From: Torymus aiolomorphi
Taxonomy: Eukaryota; Arthropoda; Insecta; Hymenoptera; Torymidae
Length of the DNA stretch: 64,000 nucleotides
Direction of reading: 5' to 3'
Assembly (NCBI GenBank): GCA_036365515.1
Contig: CM070877.1
Span: forward strand, 88,173,522 to 88,237,521
Part shown: in pieces, positions 36,185 to 47,552 of the stretch
Layout of the letters: the number at the start of each line of letters is the position of its first letter
Numbering within the stretch: position 1 is the stretch's first letter
Translations under genes and position numbers: made by a program
The notes under the pieces: model-generated
Told to the model about the DNA's origin: nothing
Seen by the model: only the letters and a program-made list of their open reading frames with translations
The model's database searches: none

Positions 36185-36803
36185 ATATTCAGGTACATTT
36201 GTGAATAAACTGACAACATCAAAGCTAATAATTTCGTAGTCGTGCGGAATTAGAATATTATCAATTTTTTCTTTTAGTTTTTCGCTATTGTCAATATGAG
36301 AAAACGGAGTTTTTAAGTTATTTTGTAAGAATTTTGCAAAAAATTTTGAAATAAAATAAGAAGGTTAATTTATGGTAGAGATGATGGGTCGAACTGGGAA
36401 ACCCGTTTTATGTATTTTAATCAACCCATATGCTTTGGAAATGTTAAATTTTTGTAAAACTGGTTCTAATTTTTTCCATTAGATATGAAATCGATTTTGT
36501 TTAACCATTTTGTCAATTCATTAGTTTTCCTTTCTAACGAAGATAGAGGATTTGATTTGATTTTTCCATAATATTTGTTATCACCAAATAACGATTCTAC
36601 TTTTTCATTATACGATGCTTTTGTAATAATCACTGTAGCATTTCCTTTATCAGCTCTCGTTATTAAAATATCCTGATTTCATTTAAAAAATTCTTTAGTT
36701 TTAACTAAATCCATTTTAAATTGTTTATCAACATGTGAATGAATCGATAACTCTTTATATAAAATTTTTTTATAACATTAAGAAAACTACCTCTTATTTT
36801 CGG
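36185..36803 (-). pseudogene. PLE-B N-terminal RT region, decayed
   Basis: Fragments such as TRADKGNATVIITKASYNEK and NPLSSLERKTNEL match PLE-D at 49.1-49.3 kb, but stops and shifts break the frame. It ends at the TCGG duplication of the solo LTR. Confidence 0.75.
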
Positions 36804-37875
36804 TGTAACGGGATGGCTAGTGGGGGAAAATCCCAACAAGCCACAGGCCAGCGATGCCCTAGAACACGGTGCCGCGGGTGTCAGACTAAAATGACTTGCC
36901 CGGGGATCTGCTCCTGGAATCCCGAAAACAACGCGAAGATCGCACACGAACTTCGCTTTCCAACTAATTGGATCGCTGAGTGAAAAGCGCGCGCTCGAAG
37001 AGTAAAGCGCGCGGCCGCTATGCTCAGATATGAAAACGACCGGCGGAGTCGTTTTCCCGCGGAGGCGGCGGTATCCGGGAGAAGGACAGGTTGTAATGAA
37101 CAACGCGACGAGTAACTAGATATCACAATATATTCACAAGCACTAATCTTTACAAGCACGACGCAAGTGCTGATTAGAACAAAGAGTTAGTTCGCGCGCG
37201 ACCGTTAATATTCAAACGTGCGAACTACACGGCGCGCGGCGAAGCTGCTAATTTCGCGCGCGGTGTTAAAGTACGGCGGGCTAACACACACCCCCACGTA
37301 CACGGCACAGAAGGCTTGCACGGGGCGATTTCCGTGCGAGCCTTTACAATAAACCCGCGAGAGGAGAGTAGAAAACTTACGTTAGGAAGGAGCAGCCGGT
37401 GCACTCGACTCTCTCTCGCTCCCTGTCGCTCGCACAGCAGTTGCGCTCTCTTTCTCTCTCTCTCTTGCTCGCTGTATCGTGTCGGCAGGCGGGTTGGCTG
37501 CCGGCTCGTTGCTCACAGTCTCGTGCGGCTCACACGGCTCGGGACAGCTCCCTCTCTGTCTCTCTTTCGCACGTTCACTATATACGGCGCCTCCACTACA
37601 CTCGCGGGGTCTCACAAAGTACGATAGGACGGCGCGGACAAGTAAAAACAGGAGAGACACGGAGGAGATGTTTTACGCGCGATGGCAGACACGAATATGG
37701 CTCCCTTTTCTCGCGGGAACCAGTTAGCAGCTTCGCGACGGATGACGGGCATTTTACGCGTCGCGAGACCGATTCGCTACGCGCGGTGCGCCTCGATTCG
37801 GCTGCGCAGGAGTTGCGCGCGCGCGCTCACTACCTTCGCGCGGTAAATTAGAATCGCGGCTAGACACGCGTTACA
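36804..37875. mobile_element. Solo LTR, GC-rich, 1072 bp
   Basis: Starts TGTAACGGGATGG and ends CACGCGTTACA, so the ends form a short inverted repeat TGTAACG/CGTTACA. The 4-bp duplication TCGG lies at 36800-36803 and 37876-37879. It is CG-rich, unlike its surroundings. A 4-bp duplication fits Gypsy. No internal region accompanies it. Confidence 0.85.
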
Positions 37876-38107
37876 TCGGGATCTTTTCATTTTCAGGATA
37901 ATTTTTAAGGAAAGCTTCAAAATTCTTAACAAAACTTAGTGCCAGTCTACCGTCGAATCTATTATTAAAGTTAAACTTTTCACCTAGCTTTAATATGTCA
38001 TTGACATAAGAAGGTAGTTCAATATCCGAAACATTGACACACCATTTTTCTGCTTTCAAAGTCGAATCCACGGGGTCGACAACCTGTGTGTTGTTGTTTC
38101 GGAGATT
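37876..38107 (-). pseudogene. PLE-B N-terminal domain, middle piece
   Basis: Minus-strand text EKWCVNVSDIELPSYVNDIL and LKLGEKFNFNN matches PLE-D (KWLVNLSNVQLPPFVINTL). It is bounded by the solo LTR on one side and PLE-C on the other. Confidence 0.85.
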
Positions 38108-38225
38108 TGGTAATACGTATACTCTTCATGTTGAAATAATAAAGGAAAATTTTTTTTTTTCAAAGTTGACAGAGTTAACCCAAAAATTACTAAGAATTAA
38201 AACATCTTCATATAAATTAGATAAC

Positions 38226-38260
38226 GTTTCGCTGATATGGTTCTCAGCCTCTTCAGATCT
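38226..38260 (-). ncRNA. Hammerhead-like motif, PLE-C left end
   Basis: On the minus strand AGAT-CTGAAGAG, stem GCTGA/TCAGC, then GAAACGTT-ATCT. AGAT and ATCT can form stem I. Stem III is essentially absent, as in reported small PLE hammerheads. Confidence 0.55.
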
Positions 38261-38924
38261 TTATTAAATTTGAAAAATACAAATATATATATAAACAATT
38301 AGATAAAAGTTAACAATGATTGCAAAAAGTGTTATCTTACTAACATACCATAAACATAAACTAATAAAAATTAGTCGATCACATAGTGGTCAAATAAATT
38401 CAGAGAATAAGATTCTCTCGTCAAAACTTAGTGATCCATACTTAATATATATACATAGTGAGACAATATTATCAGGTCATACTGTATACACAAGTCATAC
38501 TGTATCGAGAGTTACAAGTATAATAGAAAACGGGTAACCAAGAAAACTGTAATTACCACGCGTATGAATATCTAGGCAAATGAAAATTTTCCTACATATT
38601 TAAATAACATTAAAACGGTACATCAACAAATGATAGTTAAACAAAATTACATAGAATAAGTAGATACTGATTTTTATAAGTACATTTGACAGGAATTTTA
38701 AATAAATATGATAAAGATTATTAACCTGAGAAAATTAATTAAAAAATTTTAAGTAATTGAGAATTTGAATATTATGAATAAAAAGTTTGTAAATAATTAT
38801 CTGTCCGTAAGGAATCTATAAATTCTATGATATTGTTTACTTAAAAATTGCGTATCTTCTTGCCTATTAATGGTGTGACTATGTGTATTGATATGAATCA
38901 AATAAACGTTTCCATCAAATTCAT

Positions 38925-40073
38925 TTGAATTCTAAGATCCCCTTCACCGATATTATTGATACAATTAACTTTCTGTTTAAGCATACTTTCTTTCAATTCG
39001 ATAATGTTATCTATCAACAAATCTTTGGCACACCAATGGGCTCTCCAATTTCCCCTCTCTTTGCAGATTTAGTTATGGAGGACTTAGAGACTGAACGTCT
39101 TAAGGTCCTTGCTGAAAAATACAACTGCACACCACTTTTTTACTATAGATATGTAGACGATACTATTTTATGTATTAAAAAAGAACATTTGAATTTAGTC
39201 TTAGAAGTTTTCAATAGTTATAATAGCCATTTACAATTTACTCATGAAACAGAAATTAACAATAGCATTTCCTTCCTAGATTTATCGTTGTCAATTGATA
39301 ATAACAAAATTATAACTAATTGGTACCAGAAACCATCCTGTTCTGGTAGAATTTTAAATTATAACTCGAATCACACTACACAGTTGAAACGTAATATTGT
39401 TTATAATTTAATTGATAGAGCCTTGTTATTGTCTCATGCCTCTTTTCACAATACGAATTTTAAAATTGTCAAAAATATTTTGATAGAGAATGATTATCCA
39501 GAGAGCTTTATACATTCATGTATGGCGGAACGCATTCGCAAACTTAAGTATAAAACTCGTTGTCCACAGAATAACAATAGGGTCTTGCCAAACCTTTCAA
39601 TTTCACTTCCGTTTTACGAACAATTTTTCTATTCTTGTCAATTTGCTCTTCGCAAGTTCAATAATCGTTGTGTTCCATTGATGAGTCGAAAACTCAACAA
39701 CATTGTAAAACTAGGGAAGGACAAACCAGAAAAATGGATGGAAACAAATATTGTGTATAAATTTCAATGTGATAGTTGTCCAGCGACGTATATTGGCCAA
39801 ACTAAAAGAAATTTAAAGAAAAGAATAGACGAGCATAAAAATACATCTTTAGAAAAATTGCTTCCTATTCCAGAACATTTAAATGAAAATCCTTCGCATA
39901 ATTTTGACTTTGATAATGTACAGATTTTAGATAGGGAGATCAATAAACACAAAAGATTAGTTTCTGAAATGATTCATATCAATACACATAGTCACACCAT
40001 TAATAGGCAAGAAGATACGCAATTTTTAAGTAAACAATATCATAGAATTTATAGATTCCTTACGGACAGATAA
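38925..40073 (+). CDS. PLE-C reverse transcriptase (partial) and GIY-YIG endonuclease
   Basis: The 382-residue open frame starts inside the RT. It has IFGTPMGSPISPLFADLVME, the catalytic YRYVDDTILCI and NNSISFLDLSL. NIVYKFQCDSCPATYIGQTK then opens the GIY-YIG domain. Missing are the N-terminal domain and the first RT motifs, about half of a full PLE protein. The likely real start is uncertain because the element is 5'-truncated. It is a different family from PLE-B/E and PLE-A/D: the spacing and the Cys-rich motif differ. Confidence 0.9.
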   Translation: MNSKIPFTDIIDTINFLFKHTFFQFDNVIYQQIFGTPMGSPISPLFADLVMEDLETERLKVLAEKYNCTPLFYYRYVDDTILCIKKEHLNLVLEVFNSYNSHLQFTHETEINNSISFLDLSLSIDNNKIITNWYQKPSCSGRILNYNSNHTTQLKRNIVYNLIDRALLLSHASFHNTNFKIVKNILIENDYPESFIHSCMAERIRKLKYKTRCPQNNNRVLPNLSISLPFYEQFFYSCQFALRKFNNRCVPLMSRKLNNIVKLGKDKPEKWMETNIVYKFQCDSCPATYIGQTKRNLKKRIDEHKNTSLEKLLPIPEHLNENPSHNFDFDNVQILDREINKHKRLVSEMIHINTHSHTINRQEDTQFLSKQYHRIYRFLTDR

Positions 40074-40610
40074 TTATTTACAAACTTTTTATTCATAATA
40101 TTCAAATTCTCAATTACTTAAAATTTTTTAATTAATTTTCTCAGGTTAATAATCTTTATCATATTTATTTAAAATTCCTGTCAAATGTACTTATAAAAAT
40201 CAGTATCTACTTATTCTATGTAATTTTGTTTAACTATCATTTGTTGATGTACCGTTTTAATGTTATTTAAATATGTAGGAAAATTTTCATTTGCCTAGAT
40301 ATTCATACGCGTGGTAATTACAGTTTTCTTGGTTACCCGTTTTCTATTATACTTGTAACTCTCGATACAGTATGACTTGTGTATACAGTATGACCTGATA
40401 ATATTGTCTCACTATGTATATATATTAAGTATGGATCGCTAAGTTTTGACGAGAGAATCTTATTCTCTGAATTTATTTGACCACTATGTGATCGACTAAT
40501 TTTTATTAGTTTATGTTTATGGTATGTTAGTAAGATAACACTTTTTGCAATCATTGTTAACTTTTATCTAATTGTTTATATATATATTTGTATTTTTCAA
40601 ATTTAATAAA

Positions 40611-40651
40611 GATCTGAAGAGGCTGAGAACCATATCAGTGAAACGTTATCT
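40611..40651 (+). ncRNA. Hammerhead-like motif, PLE-C right end
   Basis: CTGAAGA at 40614-40620, stem GCTGA/TCAGT, GAAACGTT at 40640-40647, with AGAT/ATCT able to form stem I. It mirrors the left-end copy. Confidence 0.55.
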
Positions 40652-40738
40652 AATTTATATGAAGATGTTTTAATTCTTAGTAATTTTTGGGTTAACTCTG
40701 TCAACTTTGAAAAATTTTCCTTTATTGTTTCGGAGATT

Positions 40739-41059
40739 GACCCCTACTTTATTAATCGCTGAATCTCCTCTATATCTATCTCTTTCTAATTCACATTTAT
40801 ATTTTTTGAAATAAATGCCATTGAGTTTTCTATCTAATTTAATTTTAACTTTATCCATAATAAAAATAAGTTTACTTTTGTAATATTGCATAAATAATAT
40901 AATCAAATCATTTCCAACTAACTTTTCTATGTCACACACTGTTTTGTTAATTTCTTTATTAGTTTTATAAACTTGAGAATGTAAATCACAAATTTCTATA
41001 TTTAACATTCGAAACATTAGATAATCAATAAGTTTTTTCTGTTTATATTTACAAATATG
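40739..41059 (-). pseudogene. PLE-B N-terminal domain, first piece
   Basis: Minus-strand text MLNIEICDLHSQVYKTNKEI, then LIFIMDKVKIKLDRKLNGIY, matches the start of PLE-D at 49.7-49.95 kb. It is fused by chance in frame to Copia-2 RT at about 41059. It lacks its own start. Confidence 0.82.
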
Positions 41060-41971
41060 AGAGAACATCCTTATAACCTTTTGGTTGATTGACATATACT
41101 TCCGTAATTACTCTTCCATTTAAAAATGCTGTCTCTACATCCATTTGTTCTATTCTGAGCCCATTTTGGCAGCAATATGATAATAAAAGTTTTAACGTTT
41201 GATTTTTCGCAACTGGGGAATATATGTCATCAATTACATCCGTTTGTTGGAAACCTCTTACAACTAGCCTAGCTTTGTACCTATTATCTGATTTTCTTGT
41301 GTATACCCACTTTACATCTATAATTTTTTTATTTTGTACTCTATCGACTAATGTCCACGTTTTATTTTTATTTATGCATTCGATTTCTTTATTCATGGCT
41401 TCTTGCCAATTTTTACTCTCTTTACTATTCATCGCCTCCTCAAATGGACAAGGCGTATCTACTCTGCAGTATCTTACATATATATTATAACTTTCCTTTT
41501 CTGGGTATCTTACGGGACTTTTCCTATCGCGCGTAGATTTTCGCGGAACTTTCAATGTTTCATTATTTGTATCGTTACATTTTCCCGAAGGTTGATGTAA
41601 CGAGAAGTTATATTTTTCTTTTTCCTTAGCTTGTTGTTTTTTGTATTCATCCGCGTCTTCAAAAACATCATCCGATGAATCATCATCACGATCATTTTCT
41701 TCTCCTCTACTTGACTCGGGAGTAGAGGTAGAAGAAGATGAATGTTTTATCTCTACTTCATCAAATCCTATACATTTTACGTTTTCATCTACTATCTCTA
41801 CATGTCTAGCAACAATTATTTTACTATTTATCAATACTCTATATCCTACGTCACTATAACCTAATAGAATACCCATTTCTGCTTTCTTATTCCACTTAGA
41901 GAATCGATTTTGTTCTGGCTTTCTTACAAAAACTTTACTACCGTATAATCATAAATGTTCTACATTTGGTT
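41060..41971 (-). pseudogene. Copia-2 Pol, integrase end and RT first half
   Basis: After a frameshift near 41985 and a TGA near 41951 the frame continues with YGSKVFVRKPE, an acidic linker, and RT text (WQEAMNKEIECINKNKTWTL, RLVVRGFQQ, QMDVETAFLNG). It stops before the YVDD motif, where PLE-B cuts in. Confidence 0.85.
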
Positions 41972-43504
41972 TTATCTTAAAAAATATTCGTAAGGAGTTT
42001 TTCTTTCTATCGTGTTTGCTAGCGTACGATTTTTCAAATACGTCGCGGCACATATTATTTCTGGCCAGTAACATTTGTGTACCTTTGCCTCTGCTAGTAA
42101 ACAGCGCGCCATATTCATTATCATTCTATTAAATCTTTCAGCTGTACCGTTTAATTCGTGTACATACGCTGGACAATTATTCATAGTAATACCCTTTTCT
42201 TTGGCAAATTTATAAAACTGATTGTTTAAATACCCATTATCACACCTCAATATTTTGACTCTCTTTCCAGTTAAATTTTCAGTTTCATTTATAAATTGAA
42301 CTAAGCAATCAAAAACTTCATCTTTAGATTTTATGCAATATACTTTAGCTATTTTGCTATAATCATCAATAAAAGAAACAAAATATCTTTCTCCCTTAAA
42401 CCCAGTAGTTTTAAATGGACCGCATACATCCGTATGTATAATTTCTAATATATCTTTCGCCTTTGTTCTATTATTACTAAATGGCAAGTTATGCATCTTA
42501 TTTTCTATACAAGTTTTGCATTTCGTAAATTCGGATTCAAGTTCATTTGGAATGCCCATTAATAACTGTTGTTTACATATCGTATCCAAATATCTAAAAT
42601 TTACGTGACCTAACACTCTATGCCATCTTTCCTTTTGATTCATGTTATAGTTTCGTTCGGCATTATTTACACATACAACCTTGTATTTTAATTTACTTTT
42701 CATTTTATAAAGTCCGTTTTCTCTTATAGCTATCGCTGTAACCCTATTATTCTTATCAATAATTTTTGCAAAGTTTCTTTTAGAAAGAATAGTATTATTA
42801 TTATCCGTTAATTTTCCATAACTAATTAAATTTGCTTTCATTTCTTTCGCGTAAAATACATTACTCATTTTTGCTTCATTATTTTTGCCGGACGCGTTAA
42901 AGTAACTTACTACCGTACCTATACTCGTTGCTTTTATCGGCCTATTATCTGCTACGTAAATATTTACCGGTTCCTTAAGTTCAATACAATTCTCAAAATA
43001 ATTTTCGTTATTTATTATATGATCGGAACACCCCCTGTCGAGTATCCATTCAATTTCGCTAATACTTGACCTGTTTGTTTCGTTGGTGTACGCAACGTGT
43101 GTCATCACTGTCCATGCGCTCGTACCTTCGCCGCTCTGTTCACTCGTGCTGGTTCCTTGTTGTCCATGGAAATTTCCGCGCCCTCTGCCGTAGCTGCCTC
43201 TTCCGACTCTACCTCGGCTGCGGCCCCGTGTTGAGCCTCGCCATGTTCCACCGCCGCGTCCCGCTTGGCTGCCATCTTGACATTCTCGTGCGAAATGCCC
43301 AGTTTTTCCGCACTTGTAGCAGCTTCCTTTTCTTGCGGCAAATACATTTGTCCTTTTTTCGCCATGTTCTTTTTGCTTTTTCATTTCGGCTGTTTTTATT
43401 TTATTTCTGACGTAGTCAGCCGTTTGATCTTCACTTTTTAATGTGTCTATCAAATCACCTATGTAGCTATACGATTCTGGCAATGTGTTGAGCATATAAT
43501 TCAA
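41972..43504 (-). CDS. Copia-2 Gag end, protease and integrase
   Basis: The 510-residue frame begins in gag (LNTLPESYSYIGDL) and has one CCHC knuckle CYKCGKTGHFAREC, followed by an Arg/Gly-rich stretch. The protease site reads WILDRGCSDHI where WILDSGASDH is usual, keeping Asp but changing Ser and Ala. The integrase has WHRVLGH, CKTCIENKMHNLPF, and catalytic residues in IHTDVCGPF, LRCDNGYL and NGTAERFNR. It ends at YEYFLR after a frameshift. A one-base loss near 43560 separates it from upstream gag, so the start at 43504 is not the true one. Confidence 0.88.
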   Translation of the reverse strand: MNYMLNTLPESYSYIGDLIDTLKSEDQTADYVRNKIKTAEMKKQKEHGEKRTNVFAARKGSCYKCGKTGHFARECQDGSQAGRGGGTWRGSTRGRSRGRVGRGSYGRGRGNFHGQQGTSTSEQSGEGTSAWTVMTHVAYTNETNRSSISEIEWILDRGCSDHIINNENYFENCIELKEPVNIYVADNRPIKATSIGTVVSYFNASGKNNEAKMSNVFYAKEMKANLISYGKLTDNNNTILSKRNFAKIIDKNNRVTAIAIRENGLYKMKSKLKYKVVCVNNAERNYNMNQKERWHRVLGHVNFRYLDTICKQQLLMGIPNELESEFTKCKTCIENKMHNLPFSNNRTKAKDILEIIHTDVCGPFKTTGFKGERYFVSFIDDYSKIAKVYCIKSKDEVFDCLVQFINETENLTGKRVKILRCDNGYLNNQFYKFAKEKGITMNNCPAYVHELNGTAERFNRMIMNMARCLLAEAKVHKCYWPEIICAATYLKNRTLANTIERKTPYEYFLR

Positions 43505-43714
43505 TTTTTCCTTCTCACTAATTTTAGCACCCGTGCCTTTTAACTCATTTACCGCTTTTCAAAATCACTGAAAAATGCCTCAGAATCACTATAGTTTCTT
43601 AATCTTAATTTCTCAAGTCTATTCCTGTAGACTATTTGTAACGCCGTTGATTCTTTCAAATACATACCGTCTAGTTTTTTTATGATTTTGTAAGCCGTTT
43701 CCTCTTCGCTCACA
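43505..43714 (-). pseudogene. Copia-2 Gag, middle piece
   Basis: EEETAYKIIKKLDGMYLKES and LRNYSDSEAFFSDFE are UBN2-type gag text. A missing A in an A run near 43560 shifts the frame. It joins 46159 across the insert. Confidence 0.8.
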
Positions 43715-43718
43715 AATT

Positions 43719-46154
43719 TGTTACGTCGGATCTACCAAAGAAAACCCAACATGTTAGTTTAATAAAAAACTATTTTGCTCAGTTTAGAGCCTAGGCTAAT
43801 GAAAACCTACTAGCTCGGGATTGAGCTAGATACTAGCACTAGAAGGATGGGGTAGGTTATGGGCAGCAAAAAGGGCGCGACGCGATTGAAAAATCAAGTG
43901 TAAAAATTTGATAACCAGTGGTGTTTCTGGTTATACTTGTCCCATTTGGTTTTGTTCACCCCGAATGTGAAATGTTTGATTTGTTTTGATCAGGGAATGT
44001 ACCCACAAGAAAGGCCAAGTTACTGGCGACTTGCGGAATAGATTTCCTAATATAGTTTTTAGTCTCAGGATATCTAGGGGATCAGTTTAAAAAGATATAT
44101 AGAAGTAGAAAGAAACACTTTGTTTTAGGGGAAAACTTTACGACAACACGAATTAATACATGAAATAGGGTTAATATTTTGGGAAATGTTCTGGCTAACT
44201 AGTAGAAAAGTTAAGATTGCAAATAAAATTTTACACTTACTTTTATTTTTCCTCGGTCCTTAGCGGCTTTTGATGGTCCATTGTCTCTGCTGCGTATTTT
44301 TATGAAAGGTGTCGGTTGTTTAACTGATTTCGAAATCAATAAATAAATACAACCACGAGAATCTTTAGTTTTATGCGATCAATTTATTTCAACGGAAAAT
44401 ATAGGTTACCATTGCACGGTAACTTTGGTTATAAATACAAAATCTTGGTTGGAGCAAACTAAATGTCGCGCACTTTGTAAAATTTTGAAACGAACAATGC
44501 TTGAGTAAGTATTTGGACCTCTTCGGTTGAGGGTTGTGAGAATGAGTGAGACCTCGTCGGTTTGAGGGTGGTTGAGCGCGTGTAAGTGAGCGCGTGTTGA
44601 ATACCTTGTTGGAGAGTGAGTGAGCGCGTATGAAGACCTCGTTGGAGGGTGATTGCTGGTGAGTGACTGAGACTGAGTAGACGCGCAGCGTTACGAGCTG
44701 GCCTAACTGGGAGGACGCTGACACTTCTTCCCTTAAGCGTGGAAAGATATTATTGGTTGCTCGGTTTTTGAGACCGCCCTTGGCATTGTAAGGGGCATAC
44801 CTAAATCTACTTGATCGGTTACAATTGGTTCCGGAAATTTCGACCGTTTTCCTTTCTAGGAATTCTGAGTGAGGATTGGTTAATTAGTTACAAATATTCA
44901 TCACGCATTTAAAAATAGTAAGTAATAATAATTAATACAAACTTTTGCATAAATCTTAATTAATAAACAACTAAATTATTTTAAAACTTAAAACTTTCCA
45001 AAATATTAATTTCCACTTGGTGAAAGTGTCGAAAAAGGCGGAGCTAGTACAAATTATTAAATATTTCAATAAATAATAATTGTTTACATAAACTTTTGTG
45101 TTGGACTGATAGATAAACCCGTATAAAAATAGATTCTAATATAATAAATATGAAAATTATTAATTAAAAGGTAGAAAGGCTTTAATTAACTAATTTGTTA
45201 TGAATTTTAGTTGTTTTACATAGTAAAAATAAAGACTATAGTAATTAGGGTTAGTATAAGTATGGGTAACGCATTTGTTAGTAATAATTTTTGTTTACAA
45301 GTATATTTTCGTATCTTAAACTTACTGTGAGGTATTTTCATTACTTTAGCTATCTTAAACGTAATTTCCTAACAATAAAACATAGTTTATGCTTAAGAAG
45401 CTTATATTTATAAATTATTTAATAGTCAAACATTAATTATTGATAAACATTTAACTTTAAACATAAATAATGGACATAAAAAGAGAAAAGATTCAACATA
45501 TTTTATACTTGTATATAAAGCGACTGCAAATATCCCTAAGAATATTTGATTTACAAGCTTTATAATATGTTAAATTACTTAAATTATGCATAAACGATGT
45601 TTCATTTATCATCATAATTATTATAACAATATTTTAATTATAATATAATTAATAGTACCGCATACATAAGAAAATTCAATTAAACATCAGCAAAAGGTTT
45701 CTTATAGAGTTAAAAGCAGAAAAGCCTAAAATAAACAAGGTTTTGCGTAAAAATGATAATTAATATTCCTAAGAGTATTAGATTTACAAAACGTCTTAAT
45801 TTAGTCGTTAGAATAAAAGAAATAACGTTATTAAGTGAATTTTCTTAATATTCTTACAGTGGAAAATTTCCAAATTTTTGCGAGGTGGGTAGTATAAAGA
45901 TGGACATTCGCCCTTAAGCGAAGTTTTCCTGGGTGAAAGTGTGGGCAGCTACCCACGCTTCCCCGAAAAGGACGCTACCCTTCTTAGAATCATACCTGGG
46001 GTACGATTCCTCGAAGAGGACGCCGACCTTTTCTGCTATGCTGAGCGTCGCTTTCTTCTCAAAAGGACGCCACGCGCTTAATTCTAAAATCTGACAAAAT
46101 TTTTTCGTTTTCCTATTTCTAATGGTAAATCTAGCTATAGGGCAGGATGTAACA
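43719..46154. mobile_element. 2.4-kb LTR-like insertion in Copia-2 gag
   Basis: The insert starts TGTTACGTCGG and ends GGATGTAACA, with AATT at 43715-43718 and 46155-46158. Removing it with one AATT restores a continuous gag frame. It holds no recognisable gene. It contains GAGTGAGCGCGT-type repeats at 44510-44690 and several AAAAGGACGC copies near 45970-46080. It is best explained as a solo LTR; orientation is unknown. Confidence 0.75.
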
Positions 46155-46366
46155 AATTCTAATTGTTTGTCCGAAATGGCACTGTAAATTATATTTATTG
46201 CCTTCAAATCATTCTGAATCCATTCGTCTGCTTTATCTGATTCAATCTTTTCTCTTTCTATCACAATTTCACATTTTTTCAACTTCATGAACACTTGGAT
46301 CCTCTTTTTCCACATACTGTAATTTTCTCCATCAAACACCGGTATCGAAACATCCTTTCTATCCAT
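46155..46366 (-). pseudogene. Copia-2 Gag start
   Basis: MDRKDVSIPVFDGENYSMWK is the typical Copia gag N-terminus (DUF4219-like), followed by INIIYSAISDKQLEF. The frame runs into the insert at 46154 and continues at 43714. Confidence 0.85.
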
Positions 46367-46565
46367 TTCGTCTTCTTTGTTCTCGAACGTTCCTTCGTGT
46401 TCGGAATCTTCTTCTTCTTGCTTGACCTTCGGTGTTGTGGCTTCTTCCTTCGACTTGAGCGTTCCTTCGTGCTTGGAATCTTTTTCTTCCCTTTTGTCAG
46501 GTGTCTTGATATAAGCCCTCTATCTTTTCCCTAAGGTTAAGATAGAGAGCTAAGAAAGAAACACT

Positions 46566-46577
46566 GACCTGCTACCA
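46566..46577 (-). promoter_or_regulatory. Copia-2 primer-binding site, initiator-Met tRNA
   Basis: TGGTAGCAGGTC directly follows the 5' LTR on the minus strand. Its first nine bases match the complement of the tRNA-iMet 3' end. Confidence 0.7.
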
Positions 46578-46837
46578 TGCTGAATAAAGGTACAACGAGG
46601 TGATAGGTAATATATAAGTTTATTGATAGACTTAGCCTAAGTTACATAATAACCGTTCTCGGCGCAGGCTGGATACACAGTGAGTATCGTGGCCCGCGGC
46701 AGCGTCGCTCGCTGTTCTCGCATACCTCGTGCCTCTCTCACGTACATGGAGTGGGGAGGCGTACATGTGTGTGTCGCGCGCTGTCTGTATTGCAAGTTCC
46801 TTTCGCACTATACAATATAATATGTATATTCTCAACA
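46578..46837 (-). repeat. Copia-2 5' LTR
   Basis: 260 bp on the minus strand, TGTTGAGAATATA...TTCAGCA. It is homologous to the solo LTR at 1311-1595. Confidence 0.85.
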
Positions 46838-47444
46838 ATATTAGGCAAGGATAAGAATAAAAAGTGCAATAAGTCTAATGTTATTTATAAAATTAATTGT
46901 GAAAATTGTAATGCGTCCTACGTAGGACAGACATGTAGACGTCTAGGCGTTAGAATAAAAGAACATCATAAAAAATATTGTGATGGGGATAAAAATTCTT
47001 CATTATTTATTCATAAAACAGAGAACTCACATAATATAAATTTTCAAGACGTAAAAATTTTAGATACAAAATTAAACACTGGTAAAAGATTGTTTACAGA
47101 AGCTTTATATATACATACGCAAAAAATTTTATGAATAAACAATTTGAAATTACAAAATTACCAAAGGAATACAGTATTTTGATTAATAATGTCGAATTTT
47201 TGTCCTCTTAGAATTAGAATAACTGAGTATTGTAGACGAGCAGGTATTAGGAGCATATGATTAGTAGAGCTATGTGCGGTACACTATCCATCGTATTCGC
47301 AGACGTGTTTGCCTAATACCTGTTCCCGTTCTCGAACTCTGTTAGTGGGCTGTGCCCCACCTACTTACATATACTGTCTTATGTATGTACGTTCACACCC
47401 TTTATTACACACACTTATTTAAGTATTAGACTATATAAAGAGAA
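46838..47444 (+). mobile_element. PLE-E, first part
   Basis: Starts at ATATTAGGCAAGG where Copia-2's LTR ends, and runs to the 12-bp duplication (47433-47444) of PLE-D. It resumes at 50134. It is almost identical to PLE-B, in the opposite orientation. Confidence 0.88.
46848..47210 (+). pseudogene. PLE-E GIY-YIG endonuclease
   Basis: KSNVIYKINCENCNASYVGQ opens the GIY-YIG domain, identical to PLE-B over most of its length. The frame stops after YIHTQKIL at 47134 because of a one-base change in an A/T run. The remaining 20 or so residues continue in another frame to 47210. The upstream RT half is absent because Copia-2 inserted here. Confidence 0.85.
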
Positions 47445-47507
47445 TATACTAAGGAATAGGCCGCTAACGGTTCTGCTGCCCAGGTTAAAGAATAAAGACA
47501 AAACTTA

Positions 47508-47552
47508 TATGTCCAACGTTTCGAACGGGTTTATTCCGCCCCTTATCAAGGT
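47508..47552 (-). ncRNA. Hammerhead-like motif in PLE-D terminal repeat
   Basis: On the minus strand CTTGATAAG, stem GGGCGG/CCGTTC and CGAAACGTTGG. The mirror copy is at 49990-50026, with GAAGCG in place of GAAACG. The first core box departs from CUGANGA, so activity is doubtful. Confidence 0.4.

Larger units (their letters stand above)
38108..40726 (+). mobile_element. PLE-C, 5'-truncated Penelope-like element with inverted terminal repeats
   Basis: A 12-bp duplication GTTTCGGAGATT lies at 38096-38107 and 40727-40738, inside PLE-B. The ends (38140-38899 and 39972-40720) are an inverted repeat of about 760 bp with very few differences. The left arm is an inverted copy of the 3' end, including the last 31 or so codons. 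This arrangement of truncated body plus inverted end is known for Penelope elements. Confidence 0.9.
30890..41059 (-). mobile_element. PLE-B, Penelope-like element with three nested insertions
   Basis: Reading the minus strand, PLE-B runs 41059-40727, 38107-37876, 36803-34594 and 31050-30890. The gaps are filled by PLE-C, a solo LTR and a DNA transposon, each flanked by its own target duplication. Rejoining the segments gives continuous PLE sequence that matches PLE-E and PLE-D. PLE-B itself cuts the RT of Copia-2 at about 41059. Confidence 0.88.
41060..46837 (-). mobile_element. Copia-2, truncated Copia retrotransposon
   Basis: The 5' LTR (46578-46837), primer-binding site, gag, integrase and half of RT are present on the minus strand. 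The RT ends at about 41059 where PLE-B begins. The rest of pol and the 3' LTR are not in the window. A 2.4-kb LTR-like insert splits gag. Its 5' LTR abuts PLE-E at 46838. Confidence 0.88.

Noticed and set aside
38316..40554. Two identical 73-residue frames on opposite strands
   Set aside because: They lie in the inverted arms of PLE-C and are identical because the arms are; no domain.
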